From positions 159,766 through 223,765 of the forward strand of contig MU006218.1 in NCBI GenBank assembly GCA_010093685.1: a stretch of DNA of 64,000 nt, written 5' to 3'. Under the pieces are notes generated by a model, which was given only the letters and a program-made list of their open reading frames with translations, had not been told where the DNA came from and did no database searches. A program made the translations under genes and the position numbers. Below, in pieces: positions 1-10,069 of the stretch (its first letter is position 1; every line of letters begins with the position of its first letter). This DNA is from Ophiobolus disseminans. Taxonomy: Eukaryota; Ascomycota; Dothideomycetes; Pleosporales; Phaeosphaeriaceae.

Positions 1-574
1 ATAATAGCTATTGTGGGTGGTTGCACAGCCTCATTTTCAAAAACGTCAAGATGGTGTTGGCTGTGCATTACGCGATCGCGTGCATTACGTGATCGCGTAC
101 GGTATTCAATTTAGGTAAAGAGACCTTGCACTGATTATCTATGGAAGATTGACTACAAAGAGAAACCATAACCCGAGAGATCCTCCTCTGCTATATAGTC
201 CCATTCTTCGTCTTGTCCTGTATTCCGTTCTGCCACAAGTCGTGCTGTTCTGCCATCCTTCTGGCGTTCTGCTGACAGAACGGCCGTTCTGCGTGCAGAA
301 CGCTGCCAAGGCTGCAGAACGCGCTACTGCAGGCAGTACGCGCTAGTGGGTCACGTGACCCGGTCAGCGCGGGGTAGCCTGTGTCATCCTTCCTCGAGCC
401 ATGTGGCTGACCCGCCACTGATTTCTTATTACTGTCATTGCCTGGTCGCGAGTACATCCGCTGTGAGGTGTCCGTAACAGCCCAGCAGCAGCAGCAGAGA
501 GATGCTGTCTAAGATTGTTATCCAAGTGTTTGGTTATATAGTGATCAAAGCGCACTAAATGAAGAGATGAGGAC
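1..574. repeat. Repeat-rich non-coding edge
   Basis: No gene is supported here. A 17-base unit is repeated head to tail at 64-80 and 81-97 with one C/T difference. Between about 225 and 325 the heptamer GTTCTGC and its complement GCAGAAC recur at least six times, in inverted pairs that could fold into hairpins. A 14-base perfect palindrome, GGGTCACGTGACCC, lies at 348-361. Such clustered short inverted repeats resemble subterminal regions of DNA transposons, and a hAT transposase relic lies at 3170-3310, but no terminal inverted repeat pair or target-site duplication was found, so membership in one element is inference. Confidence 0.5.
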
Positions 575-2460
575 TCAGAAGATTTTAAATGAATTGACTA
601 CAGATCTTAGGGAAGATGTAGGTTTAATACCTGTGTGGCCCTTACCGGTAGCTGAGGGTCTCGGGCGTGCTACATGTCCGCCAAACGCTGGCTCTACTAC
701 TTCCCAGCCCATAGCATACTCTATATCACGAACCACTAGATCGAAAGGCATCATGTACGACACCAGCGTATAGGAATTCCCAGCAAAAGCTAGCCCCGCA
801 ACCAGAACGTCAGTATCCTCTTCAGGCTTTTCCTTTTTATGCCCAACGTTCAAAGACTTGAGATTCCATGGAGCCTCCCACTCAGCGGTGTGAGGGGCAC
901 CAGGCAACACGTAGAAGCCAGTCTGCTCCTCCGTCTCGTCCTTCTCCTTCTTCTCTTCTTCGGGGAGGAAACCCTAAGGATCAAGCAAGATCAAACTACC
1001 AAAATCTCCGGGCTGTATGAATTCTTTGCCAACATGCGACTTCCGTTCCCCAATCAAAGAATGACAGCGGATCGAGTCCGAAAAGCCCTCCATCTTTGTC
1101 GCTTTAGCCGTGAGTCCTGATTTAGGCGGATCAGGTTTTTCGCAGTAGCGAATCTCAGATTTTGTAGCAGGGATGAAACCATTCGTGAGCCCCGAACTTC
1201 TTCCTCTCTCTATGACACGGTAAGCTTGATATGGATCAATGCTGCAATATCCAGTGATTTGAAAGTATTCGGCGTTTGGCAACCTGTTCTTGATCGATCG
1301 TCCTTCAATAGTCGTTAAGCACCAGTCTAAAGCCCAGTTGGCACTGGTATCTGAAAGTTGGGTCTGGTGGTGTCCAGCTGAGCGTAAACCCGAACTCGCG
1401 AACACTTTACCTGCGTGCGAATCAAAGTCTTTAGCTTCTTTCAGATCGGCATCATTACGGTCTAGGGTCTTCCTTGCTTGTGCACTTAATGTGTGCAAAG
1501 ATTCCCTTTTTTTTTTGCCTTTTTATTGTCTTGTCGAGGTTGGCGATGTAGAATTCACAATCCGCGCGGCTAGGAGAGACGACCAGAATTGGGTCATCGA
1601 ACTTTGTGAACGGTCCCTCACCGTCGAGCTGATGGTTCAGCACGTGGTGGTTCGAAATACCACACGTTAGCTCTGGCTCAGTACCGCGGTTTCTGATCAA
1701 CAACTTTCCTCCAAGTGTCCCAGTTCGGCCTCCACTACTGCCGCAAGATGCACCGGGTACTATGTCGCTAGACTCGAAGGTTTCTTTCAATTGGTAAACC
1801 GAGGAATCTAGATCAGCTTTCAAGATCCTACGGCAATGCACCAACTCAACTTGTATCTCAAATTGAGCTACATGTTGCTTCACTGCTGGTATCGTGTGAT
1901 CCCACCAGATCTGATCGTCAGCATTCGCGCGCACTAATCACGATTGTTGGTTGCCTAATGTCAGACTGCTCGACATCTTCTTGGTATACCATGTCTAGGC
2001 TGATCCATTGGCGGCCCTCTTGAAGAGCACGGATGCTCGGCAGGAGCACATCGTTCCACTGGTAGGGGTCGCTGGTGAATGGAAAGCTTTCTAGCCCTCG
2101 CCATAGAGGAGTGGCGATGATCTCAATGGCGAGGTGGATATTGGACTGATCAAGATACTGCCGTATATCTCGGACGGCATTCGGCCACGTTGTTCCACTG
2201 TCATTCGTGTAGGGTGCCAGCGTCGTGATGGTGATGTGTTTGTCAAGAGGCTCAGACTCTGAGTGCCAGCGAGAGTATACATCTGTGTGCATTTGTTCAA
2301 TACTGTGTCAATCCAGGATATTGGAAATCTGGCTCAGGTGGGTACGCCAATTTGGAAACTTCTTGTCGAGCCCACCAACGGGCCTTGTGACAACGGGCAG
2401 AATAGGAAGTAAAGGGGATCCAATGCGGTACTTTACACGGTTGTCGATGGTAGATGCCAT
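575..2460 (-). pseudogene. Trypsin-like serine peptidase-fold protein, broken
   Basis: A reading frame of roughly 620 codons can be followed on the minus strand from an ATG at 2460 to a stop at 575, but it is interrupted four times: an in-frame TGA at 2308-2310, a frame change near 1920-1934 in a GCGCGCG stretch, a frame change at a run of ten A (plus-strand T 1507-1516), and an in-frame TAG at 974-976. The middle part has a Gly-rich strand followed by SNHHVL, like the histidine region of chymotrypsin-fold proteins, and about 190 residues later PGDFGSL where active peptidases have GDSG. The serine codon reads TTT, one C-to-T change from TCT. The final segment, after the TAG, is still protein-like. 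Reading: a fungal trypsin-like protein that has become a pseudogene. Either frameshift alone could be a sequencing error; two stops plus the lost serine make that unlikely for the whole locus. Confidence 0.65.
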
Positions 2461-2527
2461 GTCGATGATGTTCCCTTTTCGTGTCTTGTAGTGGGTTTGC
2501 GCAGTAAGGCTGGAAAAGTTTCTTCTT

Positions 2528-2880
2528 ATACCCAACCTTGGAACTTCATTGACACTGCACAGAGTCCAGAAGCGGCCATGATGATAACGCTGTCGATACA
2601 CAATCTTTGTGCGAAGAGACAAGGTAGTGTTGGTGTCCGCTGCCCCTGTGTTCGTTCCAAGCTTAACAACAAAGACATAGTGCTTGCCAAAAGCCACACA
2701 GTGGTAGTATGTAGTATAGCCAACCTTGGAACTTCATTGATACCGCACGGAGTGCTGAGGCCGGAACAGTATTGGCGCTGTCGATATCGATATGCTTTCT
2801 TTGTGCGAGGAACCAAGGTAGTTCCGGTGTCTGGGGCCGCTTTGTCCATCCGAACAAAGACATAGTGCCTACAGAAAGCG
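2528..2880. repeat. Diverged ~188-bp tandem duplication
   Basis: Two direct copies begin with the same ccaaccttggaacttcattg at about 2531 and 2719 and end with aacaaagacatagtgc at about 2660-2680 and 2850-2870. They share most positions but carry many substitutions and small gaps. On the minus strand each copy can be read as a peptide with HYVFV, RTK and NEVPRL in the same order, so the unit may once have been coding. It lies just upstream of the broken peptidase-like gene. Origin unknown. Confidence 0.7.
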
Positions 2881-3169
2881 AACTCTCCTGCTTGGCAAAT
2901 GTAAAGAGGAAAGGTAGAGATTGACAGAATTGCGTGCAGTCCGAATCCTTGATGCTTTTGTGCCCGCGTGCTCCGGTCTGAAACGAAGCGTCCAGGGCAA
3001 TCTCACAAAGGTTTTTCACGAGACAGAGACAAACTTTGTCTTAGACCCTGGTGTCAGTCGCGTGTCTTGTTCGCCTTGGTGTTTAAGTAAGACAGTGTTT
3101 GCATGTCTCTGACAAATGAAACATCATCGTGGTTCCACCGAAACCAGAGTTATCAATGATTGAGCCAGG

Positions 3170-3310
3170 TGGAGGCTTCAGAGGCGGATGTTACGACACT
3201 TAGGCTCTAGAGATGACCTATCTTACTGAAGGAACGCTCACAATCACGGCTAGATGCTGGGATGGTCATAACACTGATAGCAAATCGCGAGGTATTTTGG
3301 CTGTAGCTGC
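3170..3310 (-). mobile_element. hAT transposase dimerisation-domain relic
   Basis: On the minus strand, 3305 down to about 3216 reads as a short open peptide containing SRFAISVMTIPAS followed by CERSFSKIG. This is the pattern of the C-terminal dimerisation domain of hAT-family transposases, where a run such as A..VLSIPASSA..ERVFS is typical. The frame stops a few codons later, and downstream codons contain further stops, so only a fragment remains. No DDE-type catalytic region, zinc finger or terminal inverted repeats could be tied to it. It marks the left end of the window as transposon-derived. Confidence 0.6.
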
Positions 3311-3630
3311 GGCCAGTACAAAAATCTGACCGTACTTAAAAGTCACCAAAGAAAGGCTGCGAAGTAATCTACCGCCGATTGGAAGAAGCTTGTTCATTCA
3401 TGCGTATATTGCACTATAATGCAAGGCACATGATGCCGCTTAGCGGAGACATAATCTGATGTATACGTACATACGTCGTTCTCGTTATCACTATGTGCCA
3501 TCGCCGAAGCTGGGACAATTGAATAAAATAAAGCCGCTGCTGTGTTGCAAGTGTGCGCGTATCGTTGTTATAAAGTCTAGTAATAATCGCTGTCGAAGGA
3601 ATTTACCCGTCTCATCCAGGGCCGTAACTT
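3311..3630. other. Intergenic, 3' flank of Pal1 gene
   Basis: Between the hAT relic and the Pal1 stop codon there is no supported gene. It probably contains the Pal1 3' UTR. Confidence 0.5.
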
Positions 3631-4985
3631 CTAGGCCTCGACGTCCTGCTTGCGACGACGGATGCTGCCAAATCGCTTCTTCAGCATGCCACCCGCGCTT
3701 TTGCCAGTGGTGTTGCTGCGGCCGATGCCGGAGGCGTCAGCATCGAGTGTCTCAGATGGGATGGTGCCAGGCGCGTCGTCGTAACCCATACTCCTGCTGT
3801 GGGAATGGCGTGGAGTCATCTCGGTACCGCTGTCGCCAAGTCTCCGGTGGTCCTTCAGGGCCTTCTCGATGGTGAAGGATGGTTCACCCTTGCCTTTCAG
3901 ATCGTCGGGGTGGTATTCCTGCGGTTTGTTAGCAACGACACAGACTGAGATGAAACTGTAAAACATACCTGTCCAGGCCATCGCCTGTAGTCGCCTCCTG
4001 GCTCTCGCTGAAGATCGGCTCCCTCCTCGTAGTGGAGAACCCTACCAAAGCGATCTGGCATACCAGGCGGTTGGTTGGCTACTCCTTCCAGTGGGCGGTG
4101 CTTTGTGATAGCATTGATGATGTTCTCGCGTGGTGTGGCTTTCAATGCCTCTTCGTTCGACTCGCGGACCGCTTCGATGGGAGGGTACTTTACGTGCTTG
4201 TTGTTGCGCGCAATGCTGGCCGCATCGTACGGGCCTTCGTGATGGTAACGTGCAAATCCTGCAGCGTCGAGTCGGTCAATGACGTCGTCGCCCTGGAAGT
4301 TCTTCTTTCTAAGATGAGGGGCACGGTGAGCAATCTTCTCATCTTTACGGATTGCATCGAGTGGCCTGTGAGACATATCCCCAGGATATCGCTCCGAAAG
4401 CGAGCCACTGCGTGCTGGTCTGCCGTTTTTGTACTGGGAGGGCGCAGGATTGCTTGATCGGCGAGGACGGCCTTCGTTCATGGATCCAAATGCTTGCGAG
4501 CGGTGGCTCGATTGGTCGGGAAAGTGCTCACGACGTGGGCTAGCAGAATTGGGGGGGGAGGGGTAGTCATACCTCCTTCTGCTGTTGGGAGTACTCGGTC
4601 CGTGTTTGTCGCCGAAGGGATTCTTCGCGTCCGAGGAAGCCCTTGAACGGCGGTATGGGTTCGTTTCGACTGAAGATCCGGTGTGTTGAGGCTGGACATT
4701 GACGCTTGTGTGCGCCTTGGAAATATCTGAAGCTCCAGGCGGTGTTATAGGTTGTTGGGGAGCAAAAGTAGAGCGGAAGTGGGAGTTCAATCCGGTCTCG
4801 TCGCTTGGATCCGGCTCGATCAAAGGATCGATCAGTGCATGTTGTGCCTGAAAGGTCAGCCGCTGCGATGGGATGGTCTATTGATGCATGGACAAGATGA
4901 TGCACATAAACAATGGCGGTCGCAAGGTGATCCGCACTGTGCCGCATGCCCGCGTACAAAGGGAATGACGACTTACCCGCTCCAT
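3631..4985 (-). CDS. pal1: Pal1 cell-morphology family protein
   Basis: Three exons: 4977-4985 (only nine bases, ATG GAG CGG), 3969-4847 and 3631-3918, joined by GT-AG introns of 129 and 50 bases; 391 residues. The protein is hydrophilic, rich in Ser, Pro, Arg and Asn in its first half, and has the Pal1 signature block: DVIDRLD near residue 191, then HHEGPYDAA near 205-213 followed by ARNN. The tail is basic (KKRFGSIRRRKQ). Pal1 proteins act at the plasma membrane and endocytic patches and support polarised growth; in fission yeast Pal1 binds the Sla2/End4 endocytic coat protein. The tiny first exon was chosen because the large frame has no upstream ATG and the splice restores an open frame exactly. 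It diverges from Usb1 over a 356-base gap. Confidence 0.82.
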
Positions 4986-5341
4986 GTTGTTGGTGTTACC
5001 GAAGTCTGGTTTCTATTCGCTGATAGTCGATGGGATGAGATCGAAAAGTAGGGAAGTGGCACAGTGAGTAGGAAAACGTGCGAGATGCTGCAGTGTGAAT
5101 GAGGAAAAGAACAGGTGACAAGTGGAACTGCAGCTGCTGATAAAGGCCTGACTTGGCAGGCACAAGGAACGACGCGTAACTGCACACATGTCATCGTTCT
5201 GGTTCGGCCCTGAGGTGGGACCGCGCTACGTCACTCTTTCCGGCTTCGCTAGGCTGATAGTGGAGCCGGAAGGAGCATTAGCGCCCCGGTCGCACACGGA
5301 CATGACGAAGCACCACCACACAACACCAACATTGAGCCGAC
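4986..5341. promoter_or_regulatory. Divergent promoter, Pal1 / Usb1
   Basis: A 356-base gap separates the start codons of two oppositely transcribed genes, so both promoters must lie here or overlap. No TATA box or other recognisable element was identified with certainty. Confidence 0.5.
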
Positions 5342-6370
5342 ATGTCCCTGGTCCAATACCCTGATTCTGACACAGACGAAGAAGATAAGGGCAATGCTAT
5401 ACCTGCTAGGCCTTCGCAGAACTTGCAGAGAGGCGCTGTGAAGCGCAAGCACACCGAGCCTGCCCAGGATGAACTACCGCCGCTTCCGGCAGCATTTCAT
5501 GACCTATACTCGACGAATGCGCGCGTCAGCACCAGCGACAACCCAAGCCTGCACGGTGGCCGCAAGCGCGCTATTCCCCATGTTGATGGGAATTGGCCAA
5601 GCCATGTCTACTTGGAGTGTAAGGATGCTCCCGTGGGCCTCGTAAGAAGGGGCTTAGCAGGCTAACGTGTGCGAGGGAATCCTTCACAGGCTGAATCTGA
5701 TAACTTGCACAAGCTGATACACCATGTCAAAGACTTGATAGAGCGATCAACTAAGACGCGTGCGAAGCACGTCGCTGTGCCGAAGATCATTCCCTCTCTT
5801 CAATCTGAGCTAGGCGCACCACTACCCTTGCATATTTCGCTGTCGCGCACATTGCACATCCAGACCGATGACAGAGATGACTTTCTCGAAACCTTGAAGA
5901 CATCTTTGAGGAGAGCCGCTGTTTCCTCCTTCTATTCTCAGTTCAGCAACCTGAAATGGGTGCCAAACTTTGAGCGGAACCGGTGGTTCTTGGTGCTTGG
6001 TATCAAGCAGCCAGCGCAAGACGAGCTGAACCGACTACTCCGCGGATGCAACGATGCAACAACAAAGTGCGGCCATTCCGGTCTCTACATTGGCGGTCAG
6101 GGCGATGGGCCGATGGAAGACAATCCTCAGAACAATAATGCCAAGCGACGGAAAAGCCAGCATTTTGATGAGGAAGCCATTGACCGCTCAGATCGTTTCC
6201 ACATCAGTATAGCATGGAATCTCGAAGAGCCTGATCCGGACATCATCTCTGAGGTTCAGGGTATTGATGTGAGCAAGTTCGTTCAACCGCCCGAGGCCGC
6301 GATTGCGGTTGTTAAAGCTCGAATCGGGAACGTAGTACACAACGTTGATCTGAAAAAGGCTAGTAGGTAA
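5342..6370 (+). CDS. usb1: U6 snRNA phosphodiesterase Usb1
   Basis: Exons 5342-5618 and 5676-6370, intron 57 bases with a GCTAACG branch site; 323 residues. Splicing at GCGAG rather than the later CACAG restores the sequence VYLEWNPS, which is the conserved start of the catalytic domain. Two HxS motifs of the 2H phosphoesterase superfamily are present: HIS at residues 145-147, in PLHISLSRT, and HIS at 268-270, in RFHISIAW. Usb1/Mpn1 is a nuclear 3'-5' exoribonuclease that trims the oligo-U tail of U6 snRNA and leaves a terminal phosphate that protects it. The first ~70 residues are acidic/basic low complexity, as in other fungal Usb1. A lysine-rich insert (AKRRKSQ) lies before the second motif. 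Confidence 0.9.
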
Positions 6371-7414
6371 GGTCGCATAGCAAAGAAAGTTTGCTGGAAC
6401 TGGGTTGAGCGAGCAAGTGATTCCTGTTCGTCTGAAGGAGCGGCAGTACCATACAATACGACCGGTTTTCACACCGGTGTAAACTTTGCCAAAAGACTCA
6501 ACCAACTATCTATACTATACTCTAGCAATACGTCGCATCTCCAATGTTATTCGAATTTTCGCCTACTTGCACATACAGTTTGCTTTGTGCTTAAATCAGA
6601 ATTCTTGCTGCGCTGTTTTCAGATGACTCCGACGGGCCTTGGACGACTACAGACGCTAAAAGCAATCACGAGCTAGATTAGTTGAATTCGCGCTCATGTT
6701 GCAATGGAGAAATGAATAAAACATTAGCGTTCCTATTCTTCACTTTCTTCATATTATGCGGCGATGGTGTACTTAAACGTGCTAAGTATGCTCTTAGTAA
6801 GTCGCAAAAGTCAAAGAAAAAACCAAGCTTGATAACTACATGTACGTATTTAAAACTAGTTCTTAATTCTATACATAAATAAACACTTGCAGGATTATAT
6901 ATCTTATTTATGGCTTTCGTGACTTAATTAAGAGGCATGCAACCTTATTGTTAGCGCTGCGGAGTAAATCATACCACGCAGCACAATCATAACACACCTT
7001 CTTTCACGCAGTCTACTCATAAAAGAACAGCTTGATACTGATAAAAACGATATAAAGAACCAACAGTGATACTCACAACATCTAGCCTGGTGTGTGGGCA
7101 TTAGTCATTCCTCCCGAGTCTTTCGGCCCCGAAGCCAGCAATGACACGGGCGTTAGAAATACCCGAGCGACAACTTTCGAGTCCGAAGTACAGCATTCGA
7201 CGATAAGTGGCCTGACAAGTGTTTAATATATATATATATTGTTGCATCTAGGTTTCTTTTAAGCAGTACAATCGCCACACTCCTGGCGCCCATACTCGGA
7301 CAATAAATCCAAGCAGCGCTACTAGCCAGAATACCATCCACGCAACACTTCTTGACTGGTATAGCAGTAAAAGATTTACACACCACCCCCACGAACCATC
7401 CAACATTGTCGCCT
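6371..7414. other. AT-rich intergenic region
   Basis: About one kilobase without a supported gene. The middle (about 6500-7000) is AT-rich with several TAA/TTA-rich stretches, and a short (TA)n run lies near 7228-7239. It holds the Usb1 3' UTR and the promoter of the downstream monooxygenase. Confidence 0.5.
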
Positions 7415-8599
7415 ATGCCACCACTAAAGATCGCCATCATTGGCGCCGGCCCTGTGTCCCTAACACTAGCCAACATCTTCCAGAACAACGACATCTCCTT
7501 CACCATCTACGAGGCCGCAGACAATTTCCGCACATCCGGCGGCACACTCGACCTGCACCCTGAGTCGGGCCAGCTCGCGCTCAAGGAGGCCGGACTGTGG
7601 GATGCTTTTGTGAAGCATTCGCGACCGGAAGCAGACTGCGCTAAGATCGTGAACTTCGAAGGGGAGGTGCTGTGGGACGAGAACTTGTGTAAGAAAAACG
7701 ACGTCAGCGAAGAAGAGAAGTTTGCTGGTAGACCTGAAATCGACCGAAAAGTACTCCTGGAGATCCTGTACAAGAACCTTAGAAGCGATGCTATCACATT
7801 TGGTAAGCGGCTGGATTGCGTGGTCTCGTCTAGCATCTACGACACAAAATACGACCTCCATTTTGCGGACAGTTCGCGCGAGGCCGGATTCGATCTCGTC
7901 GTCGGCGCTGACGGCGCATGGTCCAAGGTTCGCATGCTCTTATCAGACATCAAACCACAGTACTCCGGCATCTCCATGGTAGAAGTCAACTGCTCTGACA
8001 TCCATGCGAATCTGTGGCTGCTCGAATTCGTCGGCGCTGGATCAATGTTCAGTTTTGGCGAAGCACGCGCCGTGTTTGCGCAACGACAGGGCGATGGTGG
8101 ACTGCGTGTATATGCTGCGCTTCGCGTGCCAGGGGACTTCGTGGAGACGTGTGGCATTGACTGGGAGGACAAAGACGTTGCGCGGGAAGAGCTGGTTGAG
8201 CGATACTTCCACGACATTCACGACGACTTGAAGCGTGTGACACTGGATTGCAAGGACGAACTCATGCCTCGCGCGCTCTGGGAACTGCCCGTTGGATTCA
8301 CATGGGCGCATCGCTCAGGAGTGACTTTGATTGGAGACGCTGCTCATCTGATGACTCCGTTTGCCGGAGTCGGCGTCAATGTTGGCATGACAGACGCGCT
8401 GGTGCTGGGTAGGGAGATTGTTGCTGCTGTCAGGGGTGCGAAGGAGCTTGACGATGCGATCAAGGAGTATGAGAAGGAGATGTTTCCGAGGGCAGAGGAG
8501 AATGCAAAAGAGACGGCAGAAGGGAAGGAATGCCACTTTAGCAAGGATGGAGCTAAAATCGTGGCAGACATGATGAGGGAACATCATGTGCCTGGGTGA
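7415..8599 (+). CDS. FAD-dependent monooxygenase (PHBH/TetX-like)
   Basis: Single exon, 394 residues from the ATG at 7415; the open frame extends upstream but holds no earlier ATG. The N-terminus has a Rossmann dinucleotide fold with GAGPVSL at residues 10-16; the usual GxGxxG ends in Ser-Leu here instead of Gly. Later come DLVVGADGAWSKVR, the DG motif region of flavoprotein hydroxylases, and GDAAHLMTPFAGVGVN near residue 306, the GD motif that binds the ribityl chain of FAD. The order and spacing fit class A flavin monooxygenases such as the TetX/salicylate hydroxylase group, using NAD(P)H and oxygen to hydroxylate an organic substrate. The substrate cannot be told. No transporter, regulator or biosynthetic gene stands beside it. 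The intron-free structure is unlike most neighbours. Confidence 0.85.
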   Translation: MPPLKIAIIGAGPVSLTLANIFQNNDISFTIYEAADNFRTSGGTLDLHPESGQLALKEAGLWDAFVKHSRPEADCAKIVNFEGEVLWDENLCKKNDVSEEEKFAGRPEIDRKVLLEILYKNLRSDAITFGKRLDCVVSSSIYDTKYDLHFADSSREAGFDLVVGADGAWSKVRMLLSDIKPQYSGISMVEVNCSDIHANLWLLEFVGAGSMFSFGEARAVFAQRQGDGGLRVYAALRVPGDFVETCGIDWEDKDVAREELVERYFHDIHDDLKRVTLDCKDELMPRALWELPVGFTWAHRSGVTLIGDAAHLMTPFAGVGVNVGMTDALVLGREIVAAVRGAKELDDAIKEYEKEMFPRAEENAKETAEGKECHFSKDGAKIVADMMREHHVPG

Positions 8600-10069
8600 T
8601 TGATATGATGGTGACTGTACATGATCAGCATTTCATGTTCGACTTGTTCGACGCCCACTGAATGGAACAGATTGAGTTTGGAAGCACTACGAACACAGAA
8701 TGCGACCAGTCGTCATCGAGAGAGATGTCTGCTGTAAGAATAGTCAGAGACCAGAGGTACAATGGTGTCAACCATGTGTAGGCTGTCAAATCTCTCAGCA
8801 TCATCTGAAGCCTTACCGATTGGTTGACTTGAAGCTGGTTGTTGCGTAGCGCGAAAATACCGCAGCCACACAAACTATCGTGTGACCTCTTCTCAGCCCT
8901 GTAGCGTCAACATCGCATCTTCGACTGGTCAGCGGAAAAACAATGGCTCTGCCAACCCGTCGCACAGGAAACCAAGGCAACCCATTACTGGACAGCTCGA
9001 ATCATTACGGTCTATTGCCGAGTTATATGTGGCACGGTCCTATACCGGTACAAGAGATTAGGTCGGCCGTTGCACAACAGGGCGTGTCGCGAACAATGTC
9101 CTCGTGGCTCGAAAGACTTCGATGATGCTGAGCTCTCATCCATTGTTCCTGGTAGCGTGCGACGGAGATTTTGATGACGCCTATTGATTGCGGCAACAGC
9201 AAGATCATGAGTCGTGAAAGGAGGAGAGCGCACCAACACAGGCCCCTGTCCGCAAATAGTTCCTCTCGACCCACCGGCCAATAGTCGCCCTGCCGAGAGA
9301 AGCAGCGATGTGCATGAGCCGCTCTGTACCTGCATATTGCGACGCAGAGACCATGGTTCCGCCTGCAAAGATTAGCCGTTGGATGCGCGAGGCGAGATGG
9401 GTGTAATTGTCTTTTGATGAGGAGCGGAAGCTATTCGGCGGGACTTGATATGAACAATACGAAGAGTCTTCGCGCGCGGGATTTCGCTGCTAGTGACCAA
9501 GCTGACAGCTGGAACATTATCATTTCATAGGATTGCGCCGAACTGTTGATGTGCGAACGCCAGTGACTCGAGGTAACGATTGTGCCTGTGACGTTGCTGT
9601 GCTTGTCAGCCCCTGATAGCCAAAATTAACCCGCTAACGCGAGTAGGCACGCCTCACCCGAACTGGTCGAACACCCATTGTCTTCCCCAGAGTCTCATTT
9701 CCACAACACGGCCGCTTTGTGCACAGCGTGACCCCAATCAGGCCGCCCGCCCAGCAGCCATACCAATTCTGTACTACGATTCCCATGCTAATCTCAAGGA
9801 CCCCTTTCCTATCGCCAGCGTGCCGGCGCACGAGCACAGCAGGCGTAGACCATGGTCCGTCCATCAAAACCGCTGGTTTCCCCGGCGTGTGGCTGCTCTC
9901 TTTTTGTTACGCAAGGTTTTCTGTTACGCATCGACAGCCTCGTTGACAAGTCAAGCCTCTGGCATTCGTGCCTGTACACTCGTTTACATATACTTAATAA
10001 TACCGCTTCACTCTCTCAGCGAAGATACACTGCCCAAGCCCCGGCTATAACTCGTAAACAAACATCAAC
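8600..10069. other. Intergenic, upstream of GH17 gene
   Basis: About 1.5 kb without a gene I can support. Open frames exist on both strands (for example minus 9012-9368 and plus 9719-9946), but none shows a recognisable domain or splice partner. The last few hundred bases contain CT-rich tracts (for example ttcactctctcagc near 10007-10020) of the kind found ahead of highly expressed fungal genes, in line with a strong promoter for the cell-wall enzyme downstream. Confidence 0.4.

Noticed and set aside
7228..7239. TA dinucleotide run
   Set aside because: Short simple repeat in AT-rich intergenic DNA with no sign of function.
7415..8599. FAD monooxygenase as part of a secondary-metabolite cluster
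   Set aside because: Neighbours are housekeeping or unrelated genes; no synthase, transporter or pathway regulator is nearby.
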